Assembly: GCF_026239695.1 (NCBI RefSeq)
Contig: NZ_JAPIVS010000008.1
Span: 186,001-250,000 of the forward strand
Length of the DNA stretch: 64,000 bases
Source: Pedobacter sp. MC2016-15
GTDB lineage: Bacteria; Bacteroidota; Bacteroidia; Sphingobacteriales; Sphingobacteriaceae
Reading direction: 5' to 3'
Made by a program: the position numbers and the translations under genes. This document shows positions 25,868-34,627 of the stretch, piece by piece; within the stretch, counting starts at the first letter, position 1; each line of letters begins with the position of its first letter. Below the pieces are notes generated by a model. It was not told the origin of the DNA, ran no database searches, and saw only the letters and a program-made list of their open reading frames with translations.

Positions 25868-26491
25868 TTAACCACTGTATTTCTTCCATCTCGAATCAAT
25901 CAGGTCGGTGATCACCGTTTTCAGCCTTTCCAGCGCTTGTTCACCATTTGTTAAGAGCATTTCATGTTGAGGCGAATTCTTATCCGGTAACCTTTTGAGC
26001 ATTTGTAAGGCAAGGGTAAGGCCTAATACCGGGTTTTTAATGTCATGGGCAATGTTACTCAGCAATAGCTTATGTTCTGTGATTAAATGCTCCTGTTCTT
26101 TTAATTCGCTGTTCTGCGGAGTAAAATCTACATAAGTGATGATCACGCCAGCAATTCGTTTTTCTTTGCGGATCAGGTAAGGTAAGATGTTGACCCTGTA
26201 CCAATGAAGATCAGTGGTTTGGATTTCCTTTTCCAGCATTTGCCCTGTAGAAATAACTGTTTTGATATTCTCAATGATTTCAGGAAATTTAAAGGTTGCG
26301 AAAATAAGCTTCAGCTGACTGCCAATAAATCCTGGTTTCAACTGAAACTTTTTCATTGCCAGAGGAGTAAACTTGCAAAGCACCAATTCAGCGTCTACAT
26401 AAAGCTGGGTAACAATGGTATTAGCAAAGTAATTTTCCAGTTCTTCGTTCAGCGTAATCAATGAACTTATTCGATCATTTTCTTCGACCAT
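25868..26491 (-). CDS. PAS domain plus histidine phosphoacceptor (DHp) protein lacking an ATPase domain
   Basis: The 207-residue soluble protein has a short coiled start (1-20), a PAS domain of the type found in CheB/CheR-linked sensors (about 18-125, YFANTIVTQLYVDAELVLCK and VDFTPQ) and a DHp helix pair. The latter has His149 in NIAHDIKNPVLGLTLALQML. The protein ends after the second DHp helix, so the HATPase_c catalytic domain is absent and it cannot phosphorylate itself. It may act as a phosphotransfer or dimer partner for another kinase. It lies 187 nt upstream of the LuxR-type regulator gene and is divergent from a receiver-only gene. Confidence 0.8.
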   Translation of the reverse strand: MVEENDRISSLITLNEELENYFANTIVTQLYVDAELVLCKFTPLAMKKFQLKPGFIGSQLKLIFATFKFPEIIENIKTVISTGQMLEKEIQTTDLHWYRVNILPYLIRKEKRIAGVIITYVDFTPQNSELKEQEHLITEHKLLLSNIAHDIKNPVLGLTLALQMLKRLPDKNSPQHEMLLTNGEQALERLKTVITDLIDSRWKKYSG

Positions 26492-26629
26492 AAAGGGTAA
26501 TTGGCTTACCCTTATTGGCGCGCAATTGTAATGTACCTAAAAGATATTGCATTCAGGTATTTTATCTCCAAGAAGAGGTAATTTGCAATAATATTGAATA
26601 GGTATGTTTGTATACAGACCATTAATAAT

Positions 26630-27064
26630 ATGCCTTTAATAAATACCAAGCCTGTAAAAAATACCAGGTATTTTAGAGCCAGGATTTTGATTATTGAGGA
26701 TGATGAACCTACAGCCTCCGTCTTGCATGATTTCTTTCAGATGTTTGGTTATGAATGTATTACCATTCCATTCGTGGTTGATATTGTTGACGTTACAAAG
26801 GATGTCAAGCCCAGTCTGATCATTATGGATTATCTGTTGCCAAAAGCTAATGGTGGTGAAATGTGTGGTCGTTTGAAACGCGATGTTGCTTTGGGTCAGA
26901 TCCCGGTAATTATATGCTCAGCCTACAATAAGGAATATTTATCACTGGACAAGTACCTTTCTGACGCCTTTATTGCAAAGCCATTTGATCTCGATGATTT
27001 ATTATATACAGTACATAGATTATTATATAAACCCAATAGCTATTTTCCAGTTGTAAATGTTTAA
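26630..27064 (+). CDS. Receiver-only response regulator
   Basis: The 144-residue protein is a CheY-like domain with no output domain. An acidic cluster occurs at Glu23-Asp24-Asp25, the phosphoacceptor is Asp67 (SLIIMDYLLPKANG), and the conserved Lys is in FIAKPFDLDDLL. It could shuttle phosphate in a phosphorelay or bind a partner protein. It is divergent from the PAS-DHp gene at 25868, which has no ATPase domain, so the two may form a split pathway. The start ATG 26630 replaces an earlier TTG that adds an unneeded 12 residues. Confidence 0.88.
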   Translation: MPLINTKPVKNTRYFRARILIIEDDEPTASVLHDFFQMFGYECITIPFVVDIVDVTKDVKPSLIIMDYLLPKANGGEMCGRLKRDVALGQIPVIICSAYNKEYLSLDKYLSDAFIAKPFDLDDLLYTVHRLLYKPNSYFPVVNV

Positions 27065-27172
27065 GAATATTATTTACCGGACTTGCCTTGAAAAATACCT
27101 GTCAGATCAGGTATCTTATTATCAACACTATAAGCTATCAACTGTTAATCAGGTAACATATTCCTTTGAGCT

Positions 27173-29386
27173 ATGAAACCTATATCAATTTGGGCTGCCA
27201 ATGCCCAATCAGAGTTTACGGACCTAGAGCCCCTTGCTATCATAGATACAGATGAGATCAAATTAGAGGCATATCTTTCCAGTGATTCCTTCTTGCTGGT
27301 CTACAAGTGGCCAGACCAAAGCACTTCCTGTTTTCGGACCGCATTCTCAGCGTCAGGCAACCTGTGGTTTGTGTCCCGAGAAAAGAAGGGGAGCTCTACC
27401 ATTTACAAATTGGAGTCTTCAACTTTTACGTACACGGTAAATATACAATTTCCCGAATCTCCCTTGGCACTATTCAGATATACCGTAGTGGTCAGGCCGA
27501 AACTAAACCTATTGATTAAATTTTGGCCAAAAGACATCTTAAGTTTTAACAAAAGAGGGACCATCACTGATAACGGTGACATCCATACGAATCAGAAAGG
27601 TACCAGATCGGGCATAATTTTTTTCAATTCTGGTATAGCAGGCAGTGTATTTTACTTCCAGAACCTAACGGCTATTAATGATTATTTCCAACAAACAGAG
27701 ACATCTGCTGCAGATACCGTAGGTGGCAGCTGGCCTGAGGTTGGATTTTCTTTGCCTTCCGGGGAGAAACCGCTGCTGAAAAATTTATCCTATACAGTTT
27801 CTGATGCTTTTATCACCCTCAATAAAGAAGCGGTAACCAAAATTTCAGATATCTCTACACGCTACCTGGATCAGTTGGCAAATACGTACCTGGTTATTCC
27901 AAGGCCCGAGCGCGTTTACCACAACTGGCTTGATACGGTAGAAAATGGGTTAAATGACCTTCTTTACCATAAAGGATGCTGGACATTTGGGGGCGGGCAT
28001 ACCTATCTGAATGCTTACGTTGCAGATTATAAAACCCCGCCTGAGATTATGGTCCAGCTTGCGGTACTATTACCTATGATGGATTATGTGGCCTGGAAGG
28101 GTGAAAAGAACCATCAGCTCATAGATGAATTGAAGGCAGGGATTGCCAGCTTTTATCAGGAAGATATGGGCACTATCGTTCGCTGGCTTCCGGCTTTGGA
28201 ATCGCAGCTGGATCACTCTGAAGAACAAAAGACTCCAAGAGTTATGGACTCCTGGTATCTTCACCACCCGCTAATGAACCTGGCCCGGCTTGCAGAAAAG
28301 GGAGAGCCGGAAGCACGCGACATACTCATGAACTCTATAGACTATGTCATCAGGGTAGCGCATAAGTTCAAATACGAGTGGCCAGTCTTTTATCAAATGG
28401 ATACACTACACATCATTAAAGCAGAAACTTCAGAAGGTGAAGGTGGGGAGAAAGATGTACCTGGTACCTATGCAGACCTTATGCTTAGAGTGTGGAAGAT
28501 TACTGGTGAGAAAAAATACTTTGAGGAAGCTGTAAAATCTGCAGAGCATCTAAAAGGGCTGGGTTTTAATATCTTTTATCAAGCGAATAATACTGCATAT
28601 GCAGCAGGTGCGCTGTTACGGTTATACAAAGAAACCAGTAAACAAGTATATCTTGACCTGAGCTACGACTGCCTTGCCGGAATTTTCAACAATGTACAAC
28701 TTTGGGAATGCGATTATGGACATGCCAAGAACTTCCCGACATTTTTTGCCGTATTCCCGCTTAAAGACGCGCCATATACTGCTGCTTATGAAGAGCAGGA
28801 AGTGTATGCGGCATTGCACGATTATCTTCAGCAAGCTGAGGGTATTGATATCCTCCCTTCGGTACGGCTGCTCATCTCTGAATTTGTCCGTCACATGCTG
28901 GGCCGCGTAGCCTATTATTATCCGCCAATGTTAACCGAGGATATGCTGGTGAAAAAAACCAAAACCGGAGAAATAGACCCCAAGCTGTGGATAGCACTTG
29001 AAGATTTGCATGATGGCTGGGAGCAAAACGGAGAGGTTGGCCAGGAGGTCTACGGCGCTGGCATCGCTTTTGGCGTTATTCCCAAACAATACTTTAAGGT
29101 TCCCGGTGAAGACTTCACCATCTTCTGCGACTATCCTGTAAAGGGATTTAAATTACGGAAGGATACGGTGAGCTTAACCCCTGACGGTGATCCCGCACTT
29201 TATTGCAGGATTATTATTCTCACTGAAGGCAATTCGGGAGATCATGAGTTTATGGTTACCGATAGTTTAAAAAGCTCAGAATTGAAACCGTTAAAATCGA
29301 ATTCAAAGCTGATCGAGTATCAGTTGAATGGGGGCCAGAGTATAAAGATCAAGTGGCAGGTAAAGAAAAAGGCCCGAACTATATAA
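27173..29386 (+). CDS. Large glycosidase-like (alpha/alpha-toroid) hypothetical protein
   Basis: The 737-residue soluble protein has no signal peptide. The first 220 residues are beta-rich, the middle (about 235-610) is helical with recurring Trp/Tyr pairs and Asp/Glu in loops (VYHNWLDTVENGLNDLLYHK, CWTFGGGHTYLNAYVADYKT, KDVPGTYADLMLRVWKITGE), and the last 100 residues are beta again. This plan matches six-hairpin glycosidases or lyases, but I recognise no family signature. It may act on a sugar connected with the trehalase nearby. Its 3' end overlaps a terminator hairpin for the facing gene. Confidence 0.6.
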   Translation: MKPISIWAANAQSEFTDLEPLAIIDTDEIKLEAYLSSDSFLLVYKWPDQSTSCFRTAFSASGNLWFVSREKKGSSTIYKLESSTFTYTVNIQFPESPLALFRYTVVVRPKLNLLIKFWPKDILSFNKRGTITDNGDIHTNQKGTRSGIIFFNSGIAGSVFYFQNLTAINDYFQQTETSAADTVGGSWPEVGFSLPSGEKPLLKNLSYTVSDAFITLNKEAVTKISDISTRYLDQLANTYLVIPRPERVYHNWLDTVENGLNDLLYHKGCWTFGGGHTYLNAYVADYKTPPEIMVQLAVLLPMMDYVAWKGEKNHQLIDELKAGIASFYQEDMGTIVRWLPALESQLDHSEEQKTPRVMDSWYLHHPLMNLARLAEKGEPEARDILMNSIDYVIRVAHKFKYEWPVFYQMDTLHIIKAETSEGEGGEKDVPGTYADLMLRVWKITGEKKYFEEAVKSAEHLKGLGFNIFYQANNTAYAAGALLRLYKETSKQVYLDLSYDCLAGIFNNVQLWECDYGHAKNFPTFFAVFPLKDAPYTAAYEEQEVYAALHDYLQQAEGIDILPSVRLLISEFVRHMLGRVAYYYPPMLTEDMLVKKTKTGEIDPKLWIALEDLHDGWEQNGEVGQEVYGAGIAFGVIPKQYFKVPGEDFTIFCDYPVKGFKLRKDTVSLTPDGDPALYCRIIILTEGNSGDHEFMVTDSLKSSELKPLKSNSKLIEYQLNGGQSIKIKWQVKKKARTI

Positions 29387-29395
29387 GTTCGGGCC
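29371..29395 (-). terminator. Terminator of the manganese catalase operon
   Basis: The arms ggcccgaact (29371-29380) and agttcgggcc (29386-29395) form a perfect 10-bp stem around a 5-nt loop. On the minus strand it is followed at once by tttttcttta, so it terminates the leftward operon. The stem lies partly within the last codons of the rightward 737-residue gene. Confidence 0.88.
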
Positions 29396-29432
29396 CAGTG
29401 TCTATCGAATCAATGATAGTTGTTGGATTTCA

Positions 29433-30374
29433 TTACTTCTCCGATGAGTAGTCACTCCAGGATGCTACACCATCAGGTTCAGCAGCTTTCACTTCTTCGC
29501 TGCGTAACTGACTCATTTCCTGGTCAATTTCATCTGTTTCTTCCAGTTCAGTGGTCTTTGGATCTTCCAGATCTGTTAGGCCCTGAGTGTCTTGGACATG
29601 CTCCAGGGGTTTTTCAATATATTCCCACTCTTTACCCAGATCGGGCATTTCGCCCTCGTTCCATGGTCCGCGGACGCTTTTTTCCGGAGAGAAATTAAAG
29701 TATTGCTGCGTGAATCTAGGGTCGGCCTGCAATACACCAGGAGGAAAATTAGGCTGGATGGTTTCCAGTGCGGCTTCAAACATTTTATAGTGCGCCACCT
29801 CACGCGTCATCAAAAATGAAAGTGTATCCTTTACATAAGGGTCATCCGTAAATTTCATCAAATGTTCATATACCAGCTTTGCTCTTGATTCGGAGGCCAG
29901 GTTGCTACGAAGATCTACAGTTAGGTCACCGTTGGAATGGATATATGATGCACACCATGGAATACCCTGACTATTGCGCAGGGTTGGTCCCCCACCAGTA
30001 ATGATGGGAAACTGCGGATTAGCGGTGAGCGCGGCATGAATGATATTTTCCTTTGCTGCTTTGCCTTCCAGAACTTGCATGATCTCCGATGAGTCTGCAG
30101 CATTCTTTAATTCCCCGTTTACTCCTTTGAGAAGCATCTGAATAGTTGCACCAACGATCTCGAGATGAGAGAATTCTTCGGTGGCAATATCCATCAGCAT
30201 ATCATATTTGTCGGGATGTGGCTGCTTGGCACCAAATGCCTGTGTAAAATACTGCATGGCAGCCGCAAGCTCCCCATTTTCACCGCCGAACTGTTCCAGC
30301 AGGATGTTAGCAAAGGCTGGATCCGGTTTGGATACACGGGCATTAAATTGTAGATCTTTTGAATGATGAAACAT
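29433..30374 (-). CDS. Manganese (non-haem) catalase
   Basis: The 313-residue dimanganese enzyme splits H2O2 to water and O2. The ferritin-like four-helix core carries metal ligands that can be matched to the Lactobacillus plantarum enzyme: Glu35, Glu67-x-x-His70 (IATEEFSHLEIVG), a Glu in RSNLASESRAKLVYEHL and a Glu-x-x-His in MTREVAHYKMF. The Asp/Glu-rich C-terminal tail (about 265-313) is not conserved. It forms an operon with a tail-anchored protein and an alcohol dehydrogenase, which suggests a stationary-phase or oxidative-stress unit. Confidence 0.95.
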   Translation of the reverse strand: MFHHSKDLQFNARVSKPDPAFANILLEQFGGENGELAAAMQYFTQAFGAKQPHPDKYDMLMDIATEEFSHLEIVGATIQMLLKGVNGELKNAADSSEIMQVLEGKAAKENIIHAALTANPQFPIITGGGPTLRNSQGIPWCASYIHSNGDLTVDLRSNLASESRAKLVYEHLMKFTDDPYVKDTLSFLMTREVAHYKMFEAALETIQPNFPPGVLQADPRFTQQYFNFSPEKSVRGPWNEGEMPDLGKEWEYIEKPLEHVQDTQGLTDLEDPKTTELEETDEIDQEMSQLRSEEVKAAEPDGVASWSDYSSEK

Positions 30375-30416
30375 AGTGGTAGATATTAGATTTGTTGAGA
30401 TGTTGGACTTGAATGA

Positions 30417-30926
30417 TTAGATTAGCTGATGGTACCAGCGTTTTTTCTTTGTGGATTTTAACTTGAGAAACAGATATAGCCCTGCTACCGCTACAATGCC
30501 GACTTTGAGAGCCATTTTTTTAGGTTTGTATTTCCATTCCACACGCCATCCTCTTTCAGCAGCAATATTTGGTAGATAACCTTCACTGATATCTTTAACA
30601 ACACCCTCCACCATATTTATCCGGTCGGCTAGTATAAGCGGAATCCAATGCCGGTATCTGTCTTCACTATGTGAAAAGGCATATCTGCGGATTACACCAC
30701 TGAGTCCTGAAGGAGGTACCGTATTTCCAAATACCCGTGTCGGTGCAGGACGTTCAGTAGAGAGCAGAATTTCCAGGTCGATAGGCTGCTGGTCCGCACG
30801 TTCATAATTAATGCGGTTATGATCGTCACCTGTCCAGGTCTTCATAGGGTATGTTGGTTCATTTTCCGGGTCAGCGTCCATCCCCCAGCCAGGTATATTT
30901 TTATAGTTGAACTTTGTATCTTTCAT
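30417..30926 (-). CDS. Tail-anchored hypothetical protein in the Mn-catalase operon
   Basis: The 169-residue protein has a polar N-terminal region rich in Pro and Asp (NIPGWGMDADPENEPTYPMK), a middle part with RYAFSHSEDRYRHWIPLILA, and one hydrophobic helix near the C-terminus (about 139-156, LKVGIVAVAGLYLFLKLK) followed by a basic tail. It has no signal peptide. It is separated by 4 nt from the alcohol dehydrogenase gene upstream and 42 nt from catalase. I do not recognise the family; membrane tethering near these enzymes is an inference. Confidence 0.7.
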   Translation of the reverse strand: MKDTKFNYKNIPGWGMDADPENEPTYPMKTWTGDDHNRINYERADQQPIDLEILLSTERPAPTRVFGNTVPPSGLSGVIRRYAFSHSEDRYRHWIPLILADRINMVEGVVKDISEGYLPNIAAERGWRVEWKYKPKKMALKVGIVAVAGLYLFLKLKSTKKKRWYHQLI

Positions 30927-30930
30927 ATAT

Positions 30931-32082
30931 TTAAGATTTTGTAGAAGGGATCAAGACAGTTTTTATACAGTTATCCAGTTTTGAAGAAAATAGCCGGTAG
31001 GCATCTGCCACTTCTTCCAAAGGTACTCTGTGGGTGATCAATCCTTTGGGATTTAACCTTCCTGATTGCACATGGTCGATTAGTTTAGGCAGCAGGCGCT
31101 TTACTGAGGCCTGATTGGCGCGGATAGTGATCCCTTTGTTTACGACATTGCCGATTGGGATCAGGTTGAATGGTGGGCCGTATACGCCAACTATAGATAC
31201 AATACCACCCTTTTTAACTGAATTAATTGCCCACTGCAGGGCGGTTCCTGCCCCAGACTGCATAAGCATTATCCGTCCGCTGAATGTTTGCAACGTATTA
31301 CCTTCAGCTTCACAGCCCACACAATCTATACAGACATCGGCTCCGTACCAATCCGTCGTTTTTTTAAGGAAAACCACCGGGTCTTCCATATCCTTGAAGT
31401 TGTAGGCTTCACAATGGGCATAATTCTTTGCAAATTCCAGGCGATAATCAATATGGTCAATAATGATTACTCTTGATGGGCCAAAGAACCAGGCACACCT
31501 TGCAGCCATGATCCCGATCGGCCCGGCGCCAAAAATAACTACAGTATCACCTTGCTTGATACCACCCATTTCTGCGGCCTGATACCCTGTGGGTACTACA
31601 TCAGTTAACAATACGGCATCATCCGGATCCATATCTGCTGGAATTACAGTAGGTCCAACGTCTGCGTAAGGTACCCTGACATATTCTGCCTGTCCGCCAG
31701 CATAGCCACCAGCAGTATGTGAATAGCCAAAGATACCGCCCACAGCAGTAGCCATAGGGTTGGATTCATGACAATTCCCATAAAGCCCTTGTTTACAGAA
31801 ATTACATCTGCCGCATGCAACATTGAATGGTACAAGTACCTGATCGCCGACTTTCAATTTCTGCACTAAAGGCCCTACCTCTTCTACAATCCCGGTAAAT
31901 TCATGTCCGAAGGTTGAACCTACCCTAGTGTCTGGTACCATTCCGTGATAGAGATGCAGATCTGAACCGCAAATACAACTTCGAGTGACGCGAATGATCG
32001 CATCTTCGGGATGAAGAATTTCCGGCATGGGCCGCTGTTCTGTCCGGATCCTATAAGGACCCCTGTAATTCATCGCTAGCAT
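30931..32082 (-). CDS. Zinc-dependent alcohol dehydrogenase (formaldehyde-dehydrogenase-like group)
   Basis: The 383-residue MDR enzyme has the catalytic zinc site Cys-Ile-Cys-Gly-Ser-Asp (about 36-41) with GHEFTGIVEEVG, a structural zinc loop with four cysteines (CGRCNFCKQGLYGNC, about 91-105) and a Rossmann NAD(P) motif (FGAGPIGIMAARCAW). The long insert GIFGYSHTAGGYAGGQAEYV is typical of glutathione-independent formaldehyde-dehydrogenase-like members. An ATG three codons in (MNYRGPYRI) is also possible. It is first in the three-gene operon ending with manganese catalase and probably detoxifies aldehydes. Confidence 0.92.
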   Translation of the reverse strand: MLAMNYRGPYRIRTEQRPMPEILHPEDAIIRVTRSCICGSDLHLYHGMVPDTRVGSTFGHEFTGIVEEVGPLVQKLKVGDQVLVPFNVACGRCNFCKQGLYGNCHESNPMATAVGGIFGYSHTAGGYAGGQAEYVRVPYADVGPTVIPADMDPDDAVLLTDVVPTGYQAAEMGGIKQGDTVVIFGAGPIGIMAARCAWFFGPSRVIIIDHIDYRLEFAKNYAHCEAYNFKDMEDPVVFLKKTTDWYGADVCIDCVGCEAEGNTLQTFSGRIMLMQSGAGTALQWAINSVKKGGIVSIVGVYGPPFNLIPIGNVVNKGITIRANQASVKRLLPKLIDHVQSGRLNPKGLITHRVPLEEVADAYRLFSSKLDNCIKTVLIPSTKS

Positions 32083-32421
32083 ATGTCTTGTTTATAATAG
32101 GTAATGATTGTTTAAGATTATTACCATGAACATCTACAACCAACTGAGGTTTTCAGAAGAGGACAGATCACGTATTTAGCTTTTACTTTAGCGTATTTGT
32201 ACGTAGCTTATCAGTAAAAAGTACCAACATCCTGTAGAGTGTATTTGTTATAGCTAAAGCAATTTCTTTACTACTACTTTTATACATTCCAGGGCTGTGG
32301 GCATTCATAAATGAAAACTGATATGAAAGGCCGAGGGATAAAATTGACGGTTTTGCAAATTCTGATGATTTATAAAACCAATTGCTTAAGAGCCTGTTAA
32401 TGTTAAAAAAAATATCGCATT
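32083..32421. other. 339-nt divergent spacer, no gene seen
   Basis: This spacer lies between the leftward alcohol dehydrogenase operon and the rightward small membrane protein gene. It is AT-rich and should hold both promoters. I found no coding-like frame and no convincing repeat. Confidence 0.5.
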
Positions 32422-32604
32422 ATGGGATTTATAAAGAACGCAATTGTTGGTGTCGCGATATACGAGGCCATCAAGTACCTAACTAAAAAAGACGCGCTGG
32501 GTTATTCGAAATTCGACGAACTTAAAGAGCAGGCGCCTGAATGGCTCGAGAAAGCAAAAGATGCTGTATCGGAAGTTAAACAGGGAAAATTACCACAAGT
32601 ATAA
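32422..32604 (+). CDS. Small stress-type protein with N-terminal hydrophobic helix
   Basis: The 60-residue protein has an amphipathic or membrane-associated start (MGFIKNAIVGVAIYEAIKYL), then a charged helical tail (EWLEKAKDAVSEVKQGKL). The size and composition resemble small YtxH-like stress proteins, but the similarity is weak. A perfect terminator follows 4 nt after the stop, which strongly supports a real gene. It is divergent from the aldehyde/peroxide-defence operon. Confidence 0.75.
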   Translation: MGFIKNAIVGVAIYEAIKYLTKKDALGYSKFDELKEQAPEWLEKAKDAVSEVKQGKLPQV

Positions 32605-32608
32605 TTGA

Positions 32609-32638
32609 AAGGCCGCATAATTGCGGCCTTTTATTTTA
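32609..32638 (+). terminator. Rho-independent terminator
   Basis: The arms aaggccgca (32609-32617) and tgcggcctt (32622-32630) form a perfect 9-bp stem with a 4-nt loop, followed by ttattttatt. It belongs to the 60-residue protein gene. Confidence 0.93.
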
Positions 32639-32800
32639 TTTTTAAGTCATTAACACAGTTACCGGATACTTTAGAACGGATATCTCCGTTTAGGGACAAC
32701 TAGATATTAAAAATAATCGTAGTTGATAGAGTTATTAGCAAATTGTGAGATTAACTACGATTGCGACTAAATACTAAAAATATTAGTATATGTTTGTGCT

Positions 32801-33031
32801 ATGAAGCAAAGCACGGCAGTTGTAATCAACAAAAGACTTTATGAAATCCATCATCCTATAGGGGATGCTTTTAAATACAGAGTAGTATCTCAAAAGATAG
32901 ATCTGGGATGGATTTTCATAGTTCAAAAGGACAACAACGGTTATCATATGTGGTCCGGATCCAATACTCAACTTATCGAACTGGCCAATGGTCTTGGCTA
33001 CGTGATCGATTTTTATAACGACGTGAGTTAA
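32801..33031 (+). CDS. Small hypothetical protein (76 aa)
   Basis: The ATG at 32801 opens a 76-codon frame with mixed alpha/beta composition (VVINKRLYEIHHPIGDAFKY, DLGWIFIVQKDNNGYHMWSG). No motif is recognised. The next small gene begins 15 nt after its stop, so the two may be cotranscribed. A leftward frame overlaps it, but the codon pattern of the rightward frame looks better. Confidence 0.5.
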   Translation: MKQSTAVVINKRLYEIHHPIGDAFKYRVVSQKIDLGWIFIVQKDNNGYHMWSGSNTQLIELANGLGYVIDFYNDVS

Positions 33032-33046
33032 GTTGAGAATTGAAAT

Positions 33047-33382
33047 ATGGAAATGGGATACTTTGCTCGGAAAACGTTAATACCTTCACTAATGGTCTGG
33101 GTTAATGGAAGTAAAATGAAACCGCACCTGCCACTGGTACAGTTTCATTTCTTCTCCATGCTTAATCAGGATACAATTCAAATAAATCTATCATATTTTG
33201 ATTCCGATTACCGAACAAAGCACATTGTACCTGATCTAGCTGTATACTGTACAGCATTTGCTGAACATATGACACCAGTACTGCGCGCCTGGACTAGCAG
33301 GAATAATATGACGGAAGTACGTTTTCAATTGAGATTCAATTCATACTTCATTTATAATACTGAAATAGTCTTTAAGATATAA
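33047..33382 (+). CDS. Small hypothetical protein (111 aa)
   Basis: This protein of 111 residues has beta-strand-like alternation (LVQFHFFSMLNQDTIQINLS, VRFQLRFNSYFIYNTEIVFK) and no signal peptide. It follows the 76-residue frame closely on the same strand. The leftward metallopeptidase gene ends 46 nt away. No family is recognised; I keep it because the strand pattern is protein-like. Confidence 0.5.
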   Translation: MEMGYFARKTLIPSLMVWVNGSKMKPHLPLVQFHFFSMLNQDTIQINLSYFDSDYRTKHIVPDLAVYCTAFAEHMTPVLRAWTSRNNMTEVRFQLRFNSYFIYNTEIVFKI

Positions 33383-33427
33383 TAGAGTAAATAGATAATG
33401 TGGTGACTCGTTTTTGCACGTTTCCTA

Positions 33428-34456
33428 CTACTTTACAATATTATTTAATTCAGCGTCAAACAACTTTGCAAGATCTTCAGCTGGTAAAATAGGCGTCTGT
33501 TTACCAGTGACAGTGGCCAACTTATATCCCCATTCGGTAGCCGCCTTTCTTTGAGCAGGTGTACCATGATGAGAATCAACGGCAAAGTCGCAATCACCTG
33601 TATTAAAAAACACCTCAGCAACTTGTTGCAGGTTTGTTAATGACATCCCTGCTCCCTGAGGATGCGCCAAGAAGTAGGCAGCATAAGCATCAGCCATCAG
33701 CTCGATACGGCGGGAGGTTTTTGGAACCAGCTTCATACCCGTTTTTAAGATTCCCAATTCATACTGCAGGTGATGTCCAAGCTCATGGGCCAGGATAGCC
33801 TGAGGAGCAACATCTTTGAAACCTAGTTCGTCAAAACCCTTCAAAAGACCATCTCCGATAATGATCTTTGCCGGAATCCTACCCACATTCGCAATGGTAG
33901 TGTCTGGGATAGCCAATTGATTAAACGAAAAGGCAGGGTGGTCTCCTTTTAGAAACTGGGGATAGGTTTTTAATAAAGTGCCTATCGAATCAGCATAGCG
34001 GTTTGCCTTGTCGTCAGGGTAGTTGAAAACTGTTTTGTACATTTTGAATACTTTTTCCCGGTCCTGCATCATGGATCCATGTGAACCGACTACAAAAACG
34101 TTTTTATTGTTGTACTTCCAAAAGCGTTTAAGGTCTTTGTAAACGCTATTGATTTTGTCGGTATGCTCAGCATTTGTACCAAAATATTGGTTTTCGCCAC
34201 TGTTCTCGTAATGCAATGCGTAAAAATTGGCCATGTCTGGCATGTGCAGTTCTGGACTGGCTGAAATGAGTGTCAGTTCCTGGCCCCATGTTACAAACTG
34301 ACTAAAAAGCCATAGCCGGAGGGGAGGAGTGGTACAGTTGCCAGGTACCACGTCGGCCAAATCAGGAATAGCGGGATTATTATCCGATTTTCTACAGCCA
34401 GCAAGCAGAATTAAAGATGATGCGATAGTTAATGTAATGATATGAATCAGTTTCAT
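33428..34456 (-). CDS. Lipoprotein with HEXXH zinc-metallopeptidase motif
   Basis: The 342-residue protein starts with a lipoprotein signal (MKLIHIITLTIASSLILLAGC, lipobox LAGC, Cys21). The mature part contains ILAHELGHHLQYE, a His-Glu-x-x-His zinc site. A downstream RRIELMADAYAAYFLAHP provides a possible third ligand (Glu) as in gluzincins or Asp-zincins. It should be a membrane-anchored peptidase on the periplasmic side. The start is placed at the lipoprotein signal; upstream in-frame ATGs add a non-functional leader. Confidence 0.8.
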   Translation of the reverse strand: MKLIHIITLTIASSLILLAGCRKSDNNPAIPDLADVVPGNCTTPPLRLWLFSQFVTWGQELTLISASPELHMPDMANFYALHYENSGENQYFGTNAEHTDKINSVYKDLKRFWKYNNKNVFVVGSHGSMMQDREKVFKMYKTVFNYPDDKANRYADSIGTLLKTYPQFLKGDHPAFSFNQLAIPDTTIANVGRIPAKIIIGDGLLKGFDELGFKDVAPQAILAHELGHHLQYELGILKTGMKLVPKTSRRIELMADAYAAYFLAHPQGAGMSLTNLQQVAEVFFNTGDCDFAVDSHHGTPAQRKAATEWGYKLATVTGKQTPILPAEDLAKLFDAELNNIVK

Positions 34457-34627
34457 AGCATAATTTTTTTTCTTAATGATCTTCATAACGCAAAAATACC
34501 CCGTCATTAAACGTGAATGTTTTAATTACCTCTGAAGTGATCAAATTCTAAGATGAAGTAGCCTTTTGATCCATTGAATTGTCATTCTTTAGAGTAAGAA
34601 AAGTTCATTGCATTTTGGTCATTAAGC

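Noticed and set aside
32783-32971. Leftward frame opposite the 76-residue gene
   Set aside because: The composition is less protein-like, and the rightward frame is followed closely by another small gene.
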